From positions 1-64,000 of the forward strand of contig JACZRS010000015.1 of the NCBI GenBank assembly GCA_022574595.1: a stretch of 64,000 nucleotides of DNA, given 5' to 3'. The notes below the pieces were generated by a model, which was given only the letters and a program-made list of their open reading frames with translations, had not been told where the DNA came from and did not search any database. Each line of letters opens with the position of its first letter. Position 1 is the first letter of the stretch. This document shows, piece by piece, positions 43,563 to 52,435 of this stretch. Position numbers and translations under genes: made by a program. The stretch comes from Planctomycetota bacterium. Lineage in GTDB: Bacteria; Planctomycetota; Phycisphaerae; Phycisphaerales; SM1A02.

Positions 43563-45721
43563 CCAGCCGATTCATTTTCTATCGCACCTGAATTCCCAGA
43601 CTCATCTATAATCTTGGCATTTGCTGCATCGAACATGGCCTTGGTTTGCTCGTCTAAACCATCAGCAAATCTGCGACTAATTTCATCACGTAGTCTTGCA
43701 GCTACTTGTGGATCAGCCTCTACAGTTTCGCTGAGCAATTTTACCCAAGTTGCGGAATCGCCTGCCATGCCAAACGCCAGTTCATATTGATTTGCAAGTG
43801 CTGCAGCTTTGAATCTCAATTGCGCTAGATTAGGCAGCGTTACCGTTTTATCGATTCGCAGCAATAGATCGTGTGCTTGTTGATACTTGCCCGTTACAAT
43901 CCAAAGTTCGCTTAATCGCATAAATAATGGCCAACGTTCGTCTGCGCTCAATGCGTTTTCAGATAACTGCGCCCCGCGCGAAAGGATAATCCCGCGCAAA
44001 GTCTCATCAATGTGAGTAATCCCGATTAGTACATCATCAGCTTGCAACATCAAATTGGCGGGGAGCTTAGAGCTAAACGTAACAAGAGTGGTGGTCCACA
44101 TCTGGTTTTGCGCAGTTGGCGCAACTAACGCAGCCAGCTCTCGTAATGTCGCAACATCGTATGGGCCACGACTTAGTAACTTTACTAGATATGGGAAGAC
44201 AGCCTCATCTGCTGCGTGCTGTCTTAACGGATCAATAATCTTTGCATGAGCAAGTCCCTCAGCAACAGCGCTGCGCAATAAGGGGTCATCCGAATTCAGC
44301 CAAGTTTCCAACTGTGCGCCATCGGGTTGTTGTCCAAGGCCAGCTAACAATCTAGCTCCACTTACTTGAACATCTTCGCCCAAGGTCTGACGGATGGCAA
44401 CGCTTACTTTGGTTAGCTGATCTTGGTTCAATGAACCGTTAATAACTAGCGCCCAAAGCGCATCCGCAGCAGCAGATTTCGCGTCTGTATGGCTTAGCCA
44501 CTTCACAGCAAGCTCAAATCCCTCAATGGTGGGTCGTTTATATAGGATTTCCAAATACGCTGCGGCTCGACTTGGATCGGTCTCATGTGCAAGAACTGCA
44601 ACCACCAACTCCGCCGTTGATGTGTAGTTAAGATCATTGAGCAATCGAGCAGTTGATACGCGCAGAGTCGGAGATTCGCCGGGATCTGCTAGTCGCTGAG
44701 CAAGTTTGTCCTGTACATCAACGGGTGGTATTTCGCTATCACGAAGCAATCGCTCTACTCGATCAACCGCAAACTGCCTCACATCTGTCCATGGCTCACC
44801 AAGAAGTTGTTGCAAGCGGACAAACTGTTCTTGAGGTGATAGTCGAACAAATAATTCGCGTTCCGCTTCAGCTATTCTCTTAGCAGCATCGTCAAGAGAA
44901 GTTTGTTGCTGTTGTGCTTGTTGCTCTAACTGAGTAATGCGCGAACTTAAACGCTGCACCATGATGCGCAGCCAATCTTCGTAAGGTTCGTTTTTGTGTT
45001 CCGCCCACCATGTGCGCCAACGATTTACATTTCGGCCATGCGGCAGGCCGGTTAGCTTTTGTAAGCTATCGCAAACTCCGTTTAAAATATCTTGCGGTTC
45101 GGTGGGTTGTCGTTCAAGAAGCTGCATCAAGTAACCCGCACTTTCGCGGCTTCTAAATGATCCCAAAGCTGAAATAGGGCCAAGTCGTTGGGCGGATGCC
45201 GCTCTTGCATCAAGCGTCGCGTCTGCGACTTGTTTAAGAGCAGAATTGCCATATCTAGGCAACACGATGCTGAGCCTTGATACTACAGTTGGAGAACCAT
45301 TTTGTAGAGTCGATATTGCTGCTGGAAGTAGTTCCGTTACTGGCTCAGCAGCACTATCAAGTGCATTAATAACAGCAATTACAACTGGCTCTTGATCGCT
45401 GCCCAAGGCTGCTGTGAGTACAGCAAATGCTTGGGGTATCTTCATGGCAATTAGCTCTTCAGCTGCACTTTGTCTGGTAGCTGAATCTGTCCCACTTGCG
45501 ACTGGGGCCATGAGCGTACTTCGATAGATCCGAAGCTGATTTGACTGTTGTGAAGTGAGGCCGTCTTGGTCGTCCTGAAAAGGAAGAATGGCCAAAACGT
45601 CAGAAATAAGGCCTGGAGCAGCTTTATCGTCTAAACTACAAGAGATAAGTTGGCTGGGCATAACAGCCAGACAGAGAATAATCGAGGTCCGACCTCGAAA
45701 TCTAGTAGATTGGGTAGACAT
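43559..45721 (-). CDS. HEAT-repeat lipoprotein
   Basis: 720 residues from ATG 45721. The lipobox LISC places the lipid Cys at residue 28. Armadillo/HEAT-like helices cover most of the protein; a coiled coil (about 255-290, ITQLEQQAQQQQTSLDD) divides two repeat blocks. No catalytic motif. Probably a scaffold on the inner side of the outer membrane or the outer face of the inner one. Translationally coupled to the sirtuin gene. Confidence 0.7.
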   Translation of the reverse strand: MSTQSTRFRGRTSIILCLAVMPSQLISCSLDDKAAPGLISDVLAILPFQDDQDGLTSQQSNQLRIYRSTLMAPVASGTDSATRQSAAEELIAMKIPQAFAVLTAALGSDQEPVVIAVINALDSAAEPVTELLPAAISTLQNGSPTVVSRLSIVLPRYGNSALKQVADATLDARAASAQRLGPISALGSFRSRESAGYLMQLLERQPTEPQDILNGVCDSLQKLTGLPHGRNVNRWRTWWAEHKNEPYEDWLRIMVQRLSSRITQLEQQAQQQQTSLDDAAKRIAEAERELFVRLSPQEQFVRLQQLLGEPWTDVRQFAVDRVERLLRDSEIPPVDVQDKLAQRLADPGESPTLRVSTARLLNDLNYTSTAELVVAVLAHETDPSRAAAYLEILYKRPTIEGFELAVKWLSHTDAKSAAADALWALVINGSLNQDQLTKVSVAIRQTLGEDVQVSGARLLAGLGQQPDGAQLETWLNSDDPLLRSAVAEGLAHAKIIDPLRQHAADEAVFPYLVKLLSRGPYDVATLRELAALVAPTAQNQMWTTTLVTFSSKLPANLMLQADDVLIGITHIDETLRGIILSRGAQLSENALSADERWPLFMRLSELWIVTGKYQQAHDLLLRIDKTVTLPNLAQLRFKAAALANQYELAFGMAGDSATWVKLLSETVEADPQVAARLRDEISRRFADGLDEQTKAMFDAANAKIIDESGNSGAIENESAG

Positions 45722-45822
45722 ATCGTACAGCTTGGGCAAGACTACACTAATAATAGTACTTACAGAATCGTATCGGCTACTTTTTGTCAGTTAAGCAATG
45801 GAAAAATGAGTCAAGGTAATGG

Positions 45823-47187
45823 ATGCCCATGAGCGAGTGGATTGATGCTGAACAACACGCAGATCGTGCATTAGAGATGTACGAGCATGGCCGATGGGCT
45901 GAGGCTGAGTCTGAACTCCGCAAGGCTTTATCCTTAAACCCACATCAGCCAGAATGGCTATTTAATCTGGGTTTGACGCTTGAAGCTGCGGGTCGAGATG
46001 CGGAAGCATTTGCCAGTTATGAGCGAACTGCTTCTTTAATGCCTGGCCAGGCTGATCCACTCATGGCTGCGGGAATTGTCGCTATTCGCTTAGAGCAGTA
46101 CGAGCGGGCAATTGAATTGCTCTCAGAAGCCCTGAGAATCGACCCACAAAGCGAACTTGGTTACGCCCACCAAATCGAGTGCTACACCCATTTGGATAAG
46201 CACGATGAAGCGGAGACTATGTTTTATCTTGCTCAACAAGAACTGGAAGAACCTAGCGCCCATTGCCTGGCCATGATGGCTGAGAGCTTGGTAATAAAGG
46301 AAGATCACGATCGGGCGGAATGGTGTTTTCGCGAGGCGCTTAGGTTAGATCCCTCGCTGCCTCGATTGCGATCGAGGCTTGGATCGATTTACGCTGCCAC
46401 CGGAAGAAATCGACGCGCGCTTCAAATGTACTTACGTGATCTAAGAAGCGATCCAGGAAATATTGATACGCTGCTTGATTATGGCGAGCTGCTGATTGAC
46501 ATGGGCAGAGTGCCCGAGGCCGCAGAAAAATTCCGCAGAATTCTAGAGCTTGAACCAGCCAACGTTGATGCACACCACCATCTAGGAGAGATCGCCCTTA
46601 AAGCTGGTCGATACGAACAGGCCAATCTCGAATTCGAATTAGTGCTCAAGCTCGACCCTGAATATCCACGAGTTCGTGAAGCCTTGGCTGCATCTTTCTT
46701 ACGCAGAAACCGAATCCAAGATGCCAAGCCATTTCTTATTGAAGAATTAGAGATCATTCGAGCGAGAGATCTCGATCATGTTCGACTATATGAACTTGCT
46801 TCGCTTGGCGAATTGCTGCTTCAAGCAGGATTGGCCAATGAAGCTTGTTTTATTCTACAACTGGCTATTAAGAAGCAGGATAATGATCCTGAGCTTTGGA
46901 TGAATCTGGCTAGAGCACGCTTCATAAAAGGTGATCGCTCAGGAGGATCTGCTGCATCAAGGCGTGTGATTCGTCTTGATAACCAGTGTGTAATTGCAAT
47001 GCACAATCTTGCATTAGCTGCCCTTGAAGAAGGGCGATTGAGACTTGCATCCGGCTGGATTTCTCGTGGGCTTAAGGTTGATCATCACGATCACGGACTG
47101 AGGCGATTGAGGATGAAGCTCTACGCTATGTGGATTGCCCAAAAAGCTAAATCCCTGGTCGATAGGGCATTGCCTTGGCGCAGTTAA
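45823..47187 (+). CDS. TPR-repeat protein
   Basis: 454 residues, about ten tetratricopeptide units (for example WLFNLGLTLEAAGRDAEAFASYERTA, DAHHHLGEIALKAGRY). No signal peptide or membrane segment, so cytoplasmic. ATG 45823 has AAGG 8 bases upstream; ATG 45829 is possible. Divergent from the HEAT lipoprotein by about 100 bases. Protein-interaction role only. Confidence 0.8.
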   Translation: MPMSEWIDAEQHADRALEMYEHGRWAEAESELRKALSLNPHQPEWLFNLGLTLEAAGRDAEAFASYERTASLMPGQADPLMAAGIVAIRLEQYERAIELLSEALRIDPQSELGYAHQIECYTHLDKHDEAETMFYLAQQELEEPSAHCLAMMAESLVIKEDHDRAEWCFREALRLDPSLPRLRSRLGSIYAATGRNRRALQMYLRDLRSDPGNIDTLLDYGELLIDMGRVPEAAEKFRRILELEPANVDAHHHLGEIALKAGRYEQANLEFELVLKLDPEYPRVREALAASFLRRNRIQDAKPFLIEELEIIRARDLDHVRLYELASLGELLLQAGLANEACFILQLAIKKQDNDPELWMNLARARFIKGDRSGGSAASRRVIRLDNQCVIAMHNLALAALEEGRLRLASGWISRGLKVDHHDHGLRRLRMKLYAMWIAQKAKSLVDRALPWRS

Positions 47188-47241
47188 AGCCCTTCAGTAC
47201 ATACATTTTGATAATAGTGCTATACAGCTATACAGAGCCGA

Positions 47242-47481
47242 CTAAAGCGTGGCGCTGGTATATGGCAAAAGAGCCATATATCTAGCACGCTTGATAGCGC
47301 TTGCGATCATTCGCTGTTGTTTAGCCGTTACGCCTGAACGTTTACGAGAATAGATCTTTCCGTTAGGCGTCATCAAGCGACGAAGATCATCAATGTCCTT
47401 GTAATCAGCAAACATTTTCCCATCAGGGGAATTGTGAATGCAATTGGGACGGCGTGTAGGGGTTCGGTACGAACGGTTCAT
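47242..47481 (-). CDS. rpsR: Ribosomal protein bS18
   Basis: 79 residues. DYKDIDDLRRLMTPNGKIYSRKRSGVTAKQQRMIASAIKRARYMALLPY is the bS18 core. AAAGGA precedes the ATG. It stands alone rather than with rpsF, ssb and rplI, the common arrangement. NCIHN at the N-terminus could be a remnant of a zinc-type variant. Confidence 0.92.
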   Translation of the reverse strand: MNRSYRTPTRRPNCIHNSPDGKMFADYKDIDDLRRLMTPNGKIYSRKRSGVTAKQQRMIASAIKRARYMALLPYTSATL

Positions 47482-47940
47482 GGGAAATCCTTTTAGGTCG
47501 TCATGGATGCGTTTGGACGCAGCCTAATCCTTATTGATTTGGCGACGAGATGGTCAGGATAGCCCTAACAAGCACAGAATCAAGCATCTGGACCTACTCT
47601 AGGCCCACATAAAGAACCTATTTGGTACGCTCAAACCTAGATTTTCAAGCTCAAGAGCGTATTAAGGTTCAGCAACTAAAAATCTATCTCAGATCCTTCA
47701 CAGGGCCATTTTACCTAATTCCTACAAAGACTTTGAAACCGCATGTTTCCCCATGCGAAATAATGGTTGAATTACAACATAAACCTTTCCTCCTCTCCTC
47801 CTTCCTTTACACATGCCGACCGGTACCCGCCCGACGTTGCCCCCACCGTCGAGACACCGGTCGGCGGTTTTTTTATAATTGAGTCATTTTTTGTGATTCT
47901 GTAAATATCTGCCCCAAAGCCGATATCGTATTAGGTAAGA
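47482..47940. other. 459-base spacer upstream of rpsR
   Basis: No gene is visible. It contains the rpsR leader, a pyrimidine-rich tract (about 47786-47808; AAGGAAGGAGGAGAGG on the minus strand) and a strong plus-strand terminator at 47816-47874 that has no obvious gene in front of it, implying an unannotated plus-strand RNA. Confidence 0.5.
47816..47874 (+). terminator. Strong Rho-independent terminator with nested stem
   Basis: Outer arms CCGACCGGT (47816-47824) and ACCGGTCGG (47856-47864), an inner stem CGACG/CGTCG, then CGG and seven T residues. The nearest upstream plus-strand gene ends 630 bases before it. Confidence 0.7.
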
Positions 47941-48609
47941 ATGCGTCTACCTCTAATCGGAATTACAGTTGATTTCCAAGACGATAGATACACCACCAAG
48001 TGCGCTATTGCCAAGATGGTTGCGCTTGCTGGTGGTACGCCCATCTTGCTTCCTTGTATTAGCGAATTTGCTGCGCAGTATGTCCAGGCATGTGATGGCT
48101 TAATCCTTAGTGGTGGCGACGATCCAATTATGGAACATTGGGGGATCACAACACACAAACAAGCCAAACCAATATCTGCTCAGCGACAAGGTTTCGAGTT
48201 GGCGCTACTTGATGCACTTGATGATGAAAATAGCAAACCAGTATTCGGTATCTGCTTAGGTATGCAGTTAATGGGGCTACATAACGGCGGAAGCTTAGAT
48301 CAATTCTTACCCGATTCTTTAGAAACATCTGATCAACATTGGGGCAATATTGATCACCCAATTGCAGGTTCACTTGGTGAAGGCACTGTTCATTCTCATC
48401 ACAGACAAGCACTAACCCAGCCGGGTAGATTAAGTATTGTTGCTAAGTCTCCCGATGGAGTGATCGAAGCGATTCAAGATAATGATCGAGATTTCTATCT
48501 GGGCATTCAGTGGCATCCCGAGCGAACTGAAGATGAAAACCTTGGGCTTGGATTATTCAAACGTTTCGTCCACGCTAGCCGCGAATCCGCCCTTTGTAAA
48601 CAAGCTTAA
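47941..48609 (+). CDS. Class I glutamine amidotransferase-like gamma-glutamyl hydrolase (PuuD-like)
   Basis: 222 residues. Nucleophile C105 in FGICLGMQLM and the His-Glu pair in IQWHPERTED. Peptidase C26 family; the closest described role is hydrolysis of gamma-glutamyl-GABA. No neighbouring polyamine genes, so substrate is uncertain. Confidence 0.82.
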   Translation: MRLPLIGITVDFQDDRYTTKCAIAKMVALAGGTPILLPCISEFAAQYVQACDGLILSGGDDPIMEHWGITTHKQAKPISAQRQGFELALLDALDDENSKPVFGICLGMQLMGLHNGGSLDQFLPDSLETSDQHWGNIDHPIAGSLGEGTVHSHHRQALTQPGRLSIVAKSPDGVIEAIQDNDRDFYLGIQWHPERTEDENLGLGLFKRFVHASRESALCKQA

Positions 48610-48649
48610 AAATACCTTTGGTGCCGAGGCGCTTTCAGCGTAGGGCAGT

Positions 48650-48707
48650 GCCTTTGGCCTGCCGTTTTATAATGTGCTATGCGCCTTGGGTTTTGCAGGC
48701 CAAAGGC
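48650..48707. repeat. 13-bp inverted repeat
   Basis: GCCTTTGGCCTGC (48650-48662) and GCAGGCCAAAGGC (48695-48707) are perfect complements with a 32-base loop. The right arm is also part of a smaller palindrome, GCAGGCC-AAA-GGCCTGC (48695-48711). Follows the gamma-glutamyl hydrolase; no T run. Confidence 0.55.
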
Positions 48708-48803
48708 CTGCCAAACCGCACTTTAGTAAACGTCAAAACATAAAATGAAATGTTTTAGCGGCGGGTTACCGACCAGCACGTCTAGTCTTGTAATGTAACT
48801 TAA

Positions 48804-49346
48804 TTAAACGCTCCCCTGTCGGGTCGCGGCTAAACTGTACGTTGAAGCTTCAATGCCATAGACATAATTCTCGATACCTGTATCTTCGAGATGAGTTCCC
48901 CTGCGCAAGCCGCCGATCTTTTCTAGGGCACGCTGTGAACGATAGTTATGTATGCCTACGATTAAAATCACATTGTCTACGAAGCCAAACGCGTGCTCAA
49001 GCATGAGGTGTTTTAGTTCTCGGTTGTAAGTACCACCCCAATGGGATCTTGCCAGGAATGTCCAGCCGATCTCGATCTCACTTTGCTCCTGGTCGTAGCC
49101 ATGGTATCTCGATGATCCGATGACGTTGCCGCTAATGCGATCAATGACAAGAAGCGCACCGCCGGATTCCATAGCTTCTTGGAAGAAAACCTCGAAGACC
49201 TTTTTTTGATACCGATCATTTGCGGGATGTTGCTCCCAGATTAGCGGATCAGCAGCGACAGCATATAGCGCATCAAAGTCATCCGCACAAAGCGGCCTGA
49301 GTTCGACTAGTTCACCTTTAAGATGTGGTTGAAGGTTGGGTGGCAT
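48804..49346 (-). CDS. RimJ/RimL-type GNAT acetyltransferase
   Basis: 180 residues. ELVELRPLCADDFDALYAV opening, ARSHWGGTYNRELKHLML acetyl-CoA region and NYRSQRALEKIGGLRRG fit GNAT acetyltransferase 3. The last ten residues (SLAATRQGSV) and the stop are encoded by the REP copy at 48805-48835, so its C-terminus was extended by the repeat. The start abuts the preceding stop (TGAATG). Confidence 0.85.
   Translation of the reverse strand: MPPNLQPHLKGELVELRPLCADDFDALYAVAADPLIWEQHPANDRYQKKVFEVFFQEAMESGGALLVIDRISGNVIGSSRYHGYDQEQSEIEIGWTFLARSHWGGTYNRELKHLMLEHAFGFVDNVILIVGIHNYRSQRALEKIGGLRRGTHLEDTGIENYVYGIEASTYSLAATRQGSV
48805..48835 (-). repeat. Solitary REP-like repeat
   Basis: The same 31-base sequence as the copies around the RAYT at 37.6-38.3 kb, identical to the 38318 copy over its core. 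It lies at the 3' end of the GNAT gene and forms its stop region. Confidence 0.8.
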
Positions 49347-49760
49347 TCATAGTTTCATTTGCTTATCTTCTGAATTGACAAGAGTGAGATTTACGCACTC
49401 ATTACCATCTTGCAGTTTCTCCAATTGCAATTCATAATTAACAGGAATTGGTTTGCCGCCACTACCAACATCAAGCGCGTGAATACTTCCTTTGGTCTTT
49501 TTTCGACGATACCAACGAAAGCCTGCTGCATGTTTGAGCGTTCCGACCACTTTCATTGGATTAAGCCGATCAAAGGAAAACTGCTGGGCAACAAGCCAGT
49601 CTTTCAAATCTGTGTTATCTCTGGCCAATTCTATAAGATTTGGCACCGGTTCATTATCCAACAAGCTTACAGATTCGATCTTTGCTCGTCGTATTGTGAC
49701 GAGAAGACAGTTAACATATCCGGCATTTCCTGACCATTCTCTTTTGTATTGTTTAGACAT
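49347..49760 (-). CDS. Hypothetical protein
   Basis: 137 residues, no family recognised. SFDRLNPMKVVGTLKHAAGFRWYRRKK is the most distinct stretch; no signal peptide or membrane segment. Its stop is directly followed by the GNAT start, so the two are cotranscribed. Confidence 0.55.
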   Translation of the reverse strand: MSKQYKREWSGNAGYVNCLLVTIRRAKIESVSLLDNEPVPNLIELARDNTDLKDWLVAQQFSFDRLNPMKVVGTLKHAAGFRWYRRKKTKGSIHALDVGSGGKPIPVNYELQLEKLQDGNECVNLTLVNSEDKQMKL

Positions 49761-49836
49761 CTACTGAACTCCTCCCATTCAATTTTAAGTAAGCGTGCAC
49801 ATAGTAAAGAAAAATGGTAGGAATCTGTTATTAGAA

Positions 49837-50892
49837 TCACTTAACAGTAGGCAACCAAGCGGCTAATAGATCTACTGTGGCTTTGAGATCCTTCTTGTCT
49901 ATTGATTCGGTTACTGTGTGGATGTATCTTGTGCCGCAAACTATCGCAGCGGTTCGTGCGCCGCTACCGGATTTTTGGATTGCTGCTCCATCCTGTCCGC
50001 CTCTTGGAAGAATACATCTTTGATAAGGGATCTTTTTGCTTTTGGCGACCTTGGCTAATTCTTCAGTGAGTTTGTAATCCCCAATCATCGAGGAATCCTG
50101 GATCATTAAGCCTACACCGTCGCCGTGTTTGCTCACTCGATCTGTTTCGCCAATTCCGGGTGTATCGCAGGCTAGAGTTGTATCGAGACCAATACCTATA
50201 TCTGCTTTGATAGCGTTGGCGGATGTTAGTGCGCCGCGCAAGCCGACCTCTTCCTGAACTGTAAACACAACAACAATTTCACATGCGTGCTTGGCGGACT
50301 TACCTTTTGCAATTTTCTTAATCGCTTCGATTGCAACAAAACATGCGATGCGGTTATCCAGCGCTTTTGAAACAATCTTTACGGGTTGTTCCAAGAAGGG
50401 CTCGTTCATTACAACATAGTCGCCGATCTTCACCTTCTTCAAAACTGCTTTCGCTTCCATACCCAGATCGATAAAGAATTCGCTGGTTTCGGGAATTTTC
50501 TTGCGATCTTCTGGCGATGAAATGTGTATGGGCTTACCACCTGGATTCATCACGCCTTCAAAGTCGCCTGTGTCACAACAGACCATAACTCTGCGCGAAA
50601 ACAAATTTCGGGGGTCGAAGCCGCCTGCTGGGTTTACCCAGATGAAGCCACGATCATCTATATGTCTGACATAGAAACCAATTTCATCCATGTGGGCTGC
50701 GATCATCACGCGGGTTGGCGATTTCTTCGATTTTGTTGTGGCTTTTCGTGTACAAATCAAAGAGCCCATGGCATCGGTTGTTACAGTATCGAATAAGCCT
50801 TTGATATTTTTCTTGATCAGTTCTCGAACGCGTTCCTCTCGGCCGGGGATGCCTGGCGTTTCGCACAGATTTTTAAGCAGTTTCATGTCCAT
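49837..50892 (-). CDS. M42-family aminopeptidase
   Basis: 351 residues. Metal ligands in AAHMDEIGF (H67, D69), KALDNRIACF and TVQEEVGLRGA, the last with the catalytic Glu pair. FrvX/YsdC-type cytoplasmic metallo-aminopeptidase forming a large tetrahedral oligomer in known members. ATG 50892 or two codons later. Confidence 0.88.
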   Translation of the reverse strand: MDMKLLKNLCETPGIPGREERVRELIKKNIKGLFDTVTTDAMGSLICTRKATTKSKKSPTRVMIAAHMDEIGFYVRHIDDRGFIWVNPAGGFDPRNLFSRRVMVCCDTGDFEGVMNPGGKPIHISSPEDRKKIPETSEFFIDLGMEAKAVLKKVKIGDYVVMNEPFLEQPVKIVSKALDNRIACFVAIEAIKKIAKGKSAKHACEIVVVFTVQEEVGLRGALTSANAIKADIGIGLDTTLACDTPGIGETDRVSKHGDGVGLMIQDSSMIGDYKLTEELAKVAKSKKIPYQRCILPRGGQDGAAIQKSGSGARTAAIVCGTRYIHTVTESIDKKDLKATVDLLAAWLPTVK

Positions 50893-50987
50893 TGCTGATT
50901 GTTTCTCTTGTGATATTTTGAATTAAATTAGGTAAATGAATTCTAGATTCGCTATGGTCCTAAGATATACAGTTAAGGTAAAGCATA

Positions 50988-52280
50988 ATGATCTACCAAA
51001 GCCCAATCCGCAAACTGCTAGAAGCATACCAAGGCCCGGATGTAGGCCCAGATGCCAGCTCCGCTAAAGCTGCCCACCGACCCGGAGCAGCCACCGGCGA
51101 GCGTACTTCTGGACTAATTGCAGAGTTTTTCACCTATTCATCCACGGAAGCCGTTGAGAAAACCCATCAGGTATCGTGCGAACTTGTGGGTAGCTTCGGG
51201 GATCTACATGCTGAATACGCAGCAATCAGAACCGGAGCAGGCATATTTGACAGCCCACATCGCGGGACAATTCAAGTAACAGGTCCAGAGCGGAAAGATT
51301 TTCTTAACAGGATGCTGACGCAGGAACTTAAGGATTTTTCTTCGGGTCAAGCAAGAGAATCATTTTGGCTGAACCGTAAAGGACGTATTGATGCGGATCT
51401 ACTCTTAATGGAGTTGGGGGATCACATTCTTCTAGATGTCGATATTACACAGCTAGAGCAGGCAATAGAAACGCTTAATCAGTTCATCATTCTCGAAGAT
51501 GTAAAACTCGAAGATGCCACCGAAAAATATCACCACATAGCTATCCATGGCAAACAAGCAATCGCAGTAATCGCCTCCGCGAGTGGCGATACTCAGTTCA
51601 CACTGGAAAACCTGCAAACGAAAACCATCTCAATAAATTCGATAGAAGTAATAATCGTCAGACGCGATCAAACAGGTGAGATTGGCTTAGAGCTTATTGT
51701 GCCGCGAGATGATGCTGCGACTGTATATGAAGCGCTAATTGCTGAGGACAATAAGTCCAACAAACGTGTTCGCCCCATTGGTTGGTTTGCTTTTAATACA
51801 GCTCGCATAGAAGCGGGCACACCGCTTTTTAATGTTGATTTCGCAGCCAGTAATCTTCCGCATGAAACAGGTGTTGTTAATAACCGGGTCAGTTTCACCA
51901 AGGGTTGTTATCTGGGCCAGGAAATCGTGGCGCGCATACAAAGCCTCGGTAAACCCAAGCGTATGCTGGTTGGGCTGCGAATTAAAGGCGATGCTTTACC
52001 CGATGCGGGCGCACAGGTATACAAATCTGATGATGAGGATTCAACAATTGGAGTTGTAACTTCATCTACAATAAGCCCAATGCTGGGTTCTGCTCCGATT
52101 GCCTTTGCGCATATCGCTATTGTTCAAGCAGAAGTAGGCAATACCGTTATAGTAGAAGCAGAATCAGATAAAGTTGCCGCTACTGTATGTGATCTTATGT
52201 TTTACAAGGGATCGGCTGAGCAAAAGCAAATTGATATGCAAACTTCAAACCAAACGCCGACGGGTGAATCTAAGGCTTAG
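50988..52280 (+). CDS. ygfZ: YgfZ/GcvT-like folate-binding protein
   Basis: 430 residues. The KGCYLGQEIVARI signature of YgfZ, with its conserved Cys, and the GcvT-like opening (YAAIRTGAGIFDSPHRGTIQVTG). YgfZ/IBA57-type proteins help to assemble or repair Fe-S clusters, fitting MiaB at the right edge of the window. An N-terminal 50-residue segment precedes the fold. Slightly overlong for YgfZ. Confidence 0.82.
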   Translation: MIYQSPIRKLLEAYQGPDVGPDASSAKAAHRPGAATGERTSGLIAEFFTYSSTEAVEKTHQVSCELVGSFGDLHAEYAAIRTGAGIFDSPHRGTIQVTGPERKDFLNRMLTQELKDFSSGQARESFWLNRKGRIDADLLLMELGDHILLDVDITQLEQAIETLNQFIILEDVKLEDATEKYHHIAIHGKQAIAVIASASGDTQFTLENLQTKTISINSIEVIIVRRDQTGEIGLELIVPRDDAATVYEALIAEDNKSNKRVRPIGWFAFNTARIEAGTPLFNVDFAASNLPHETGVVNNRVSFTKGCYLGQEIVARIQSLGKPKRMLVGLRIKGDALPDAGAQVYKSDDEDSTIGVVTSSTISPMLGSAPIAFAHIAIVQAEVGNTVIVEAESDKVAATVCDLMFYKGSAEQKQIDMQTSNQTPTGESKA

Positions 52281-52282
52281 TG

Positions 52283-52408
52283 ATGCTATTAGCGAAAATG
52301 TTTAAGATTGAAAGTTCCGAGTTGATTCTTTTCGTAGCAGGTGGCGTGCTAACACTTGTGGTAATAGGTATATTTGCATTTGTGTTGACTCGTAAGAACA
52401 AACACTAG
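52283..52408 (+). CDS. Small single-pass membrane protein
   Basis: 41 residues starting 2 bases after the ygfZ stop. One membrane helix (about 14-36, LILFVAGGVLTLVVIGIFAF) followed by a positive tail (TRKNKH), so the C-terminus probably faces the cytoplasm. No family recognised. Its position between ygfZ and the lyase gene in the same direction makes translation plausible, but no clear ribosome site is seen. Confidence 0.5.
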   Translation: MLLAKMFKIESSELILFVAGGVLTLVVIGIFAFVLTRKNKH

Positions 52409-52435
52409 CTATCAATTAAAATTCGTCATTTACAT

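Noticed and set aside
47622-47882. 86-codon plus-strand frame before the terminator
   Set aside because: Its composition is not protein-like, it runs into the terminator stem, and there is no ribosome site.
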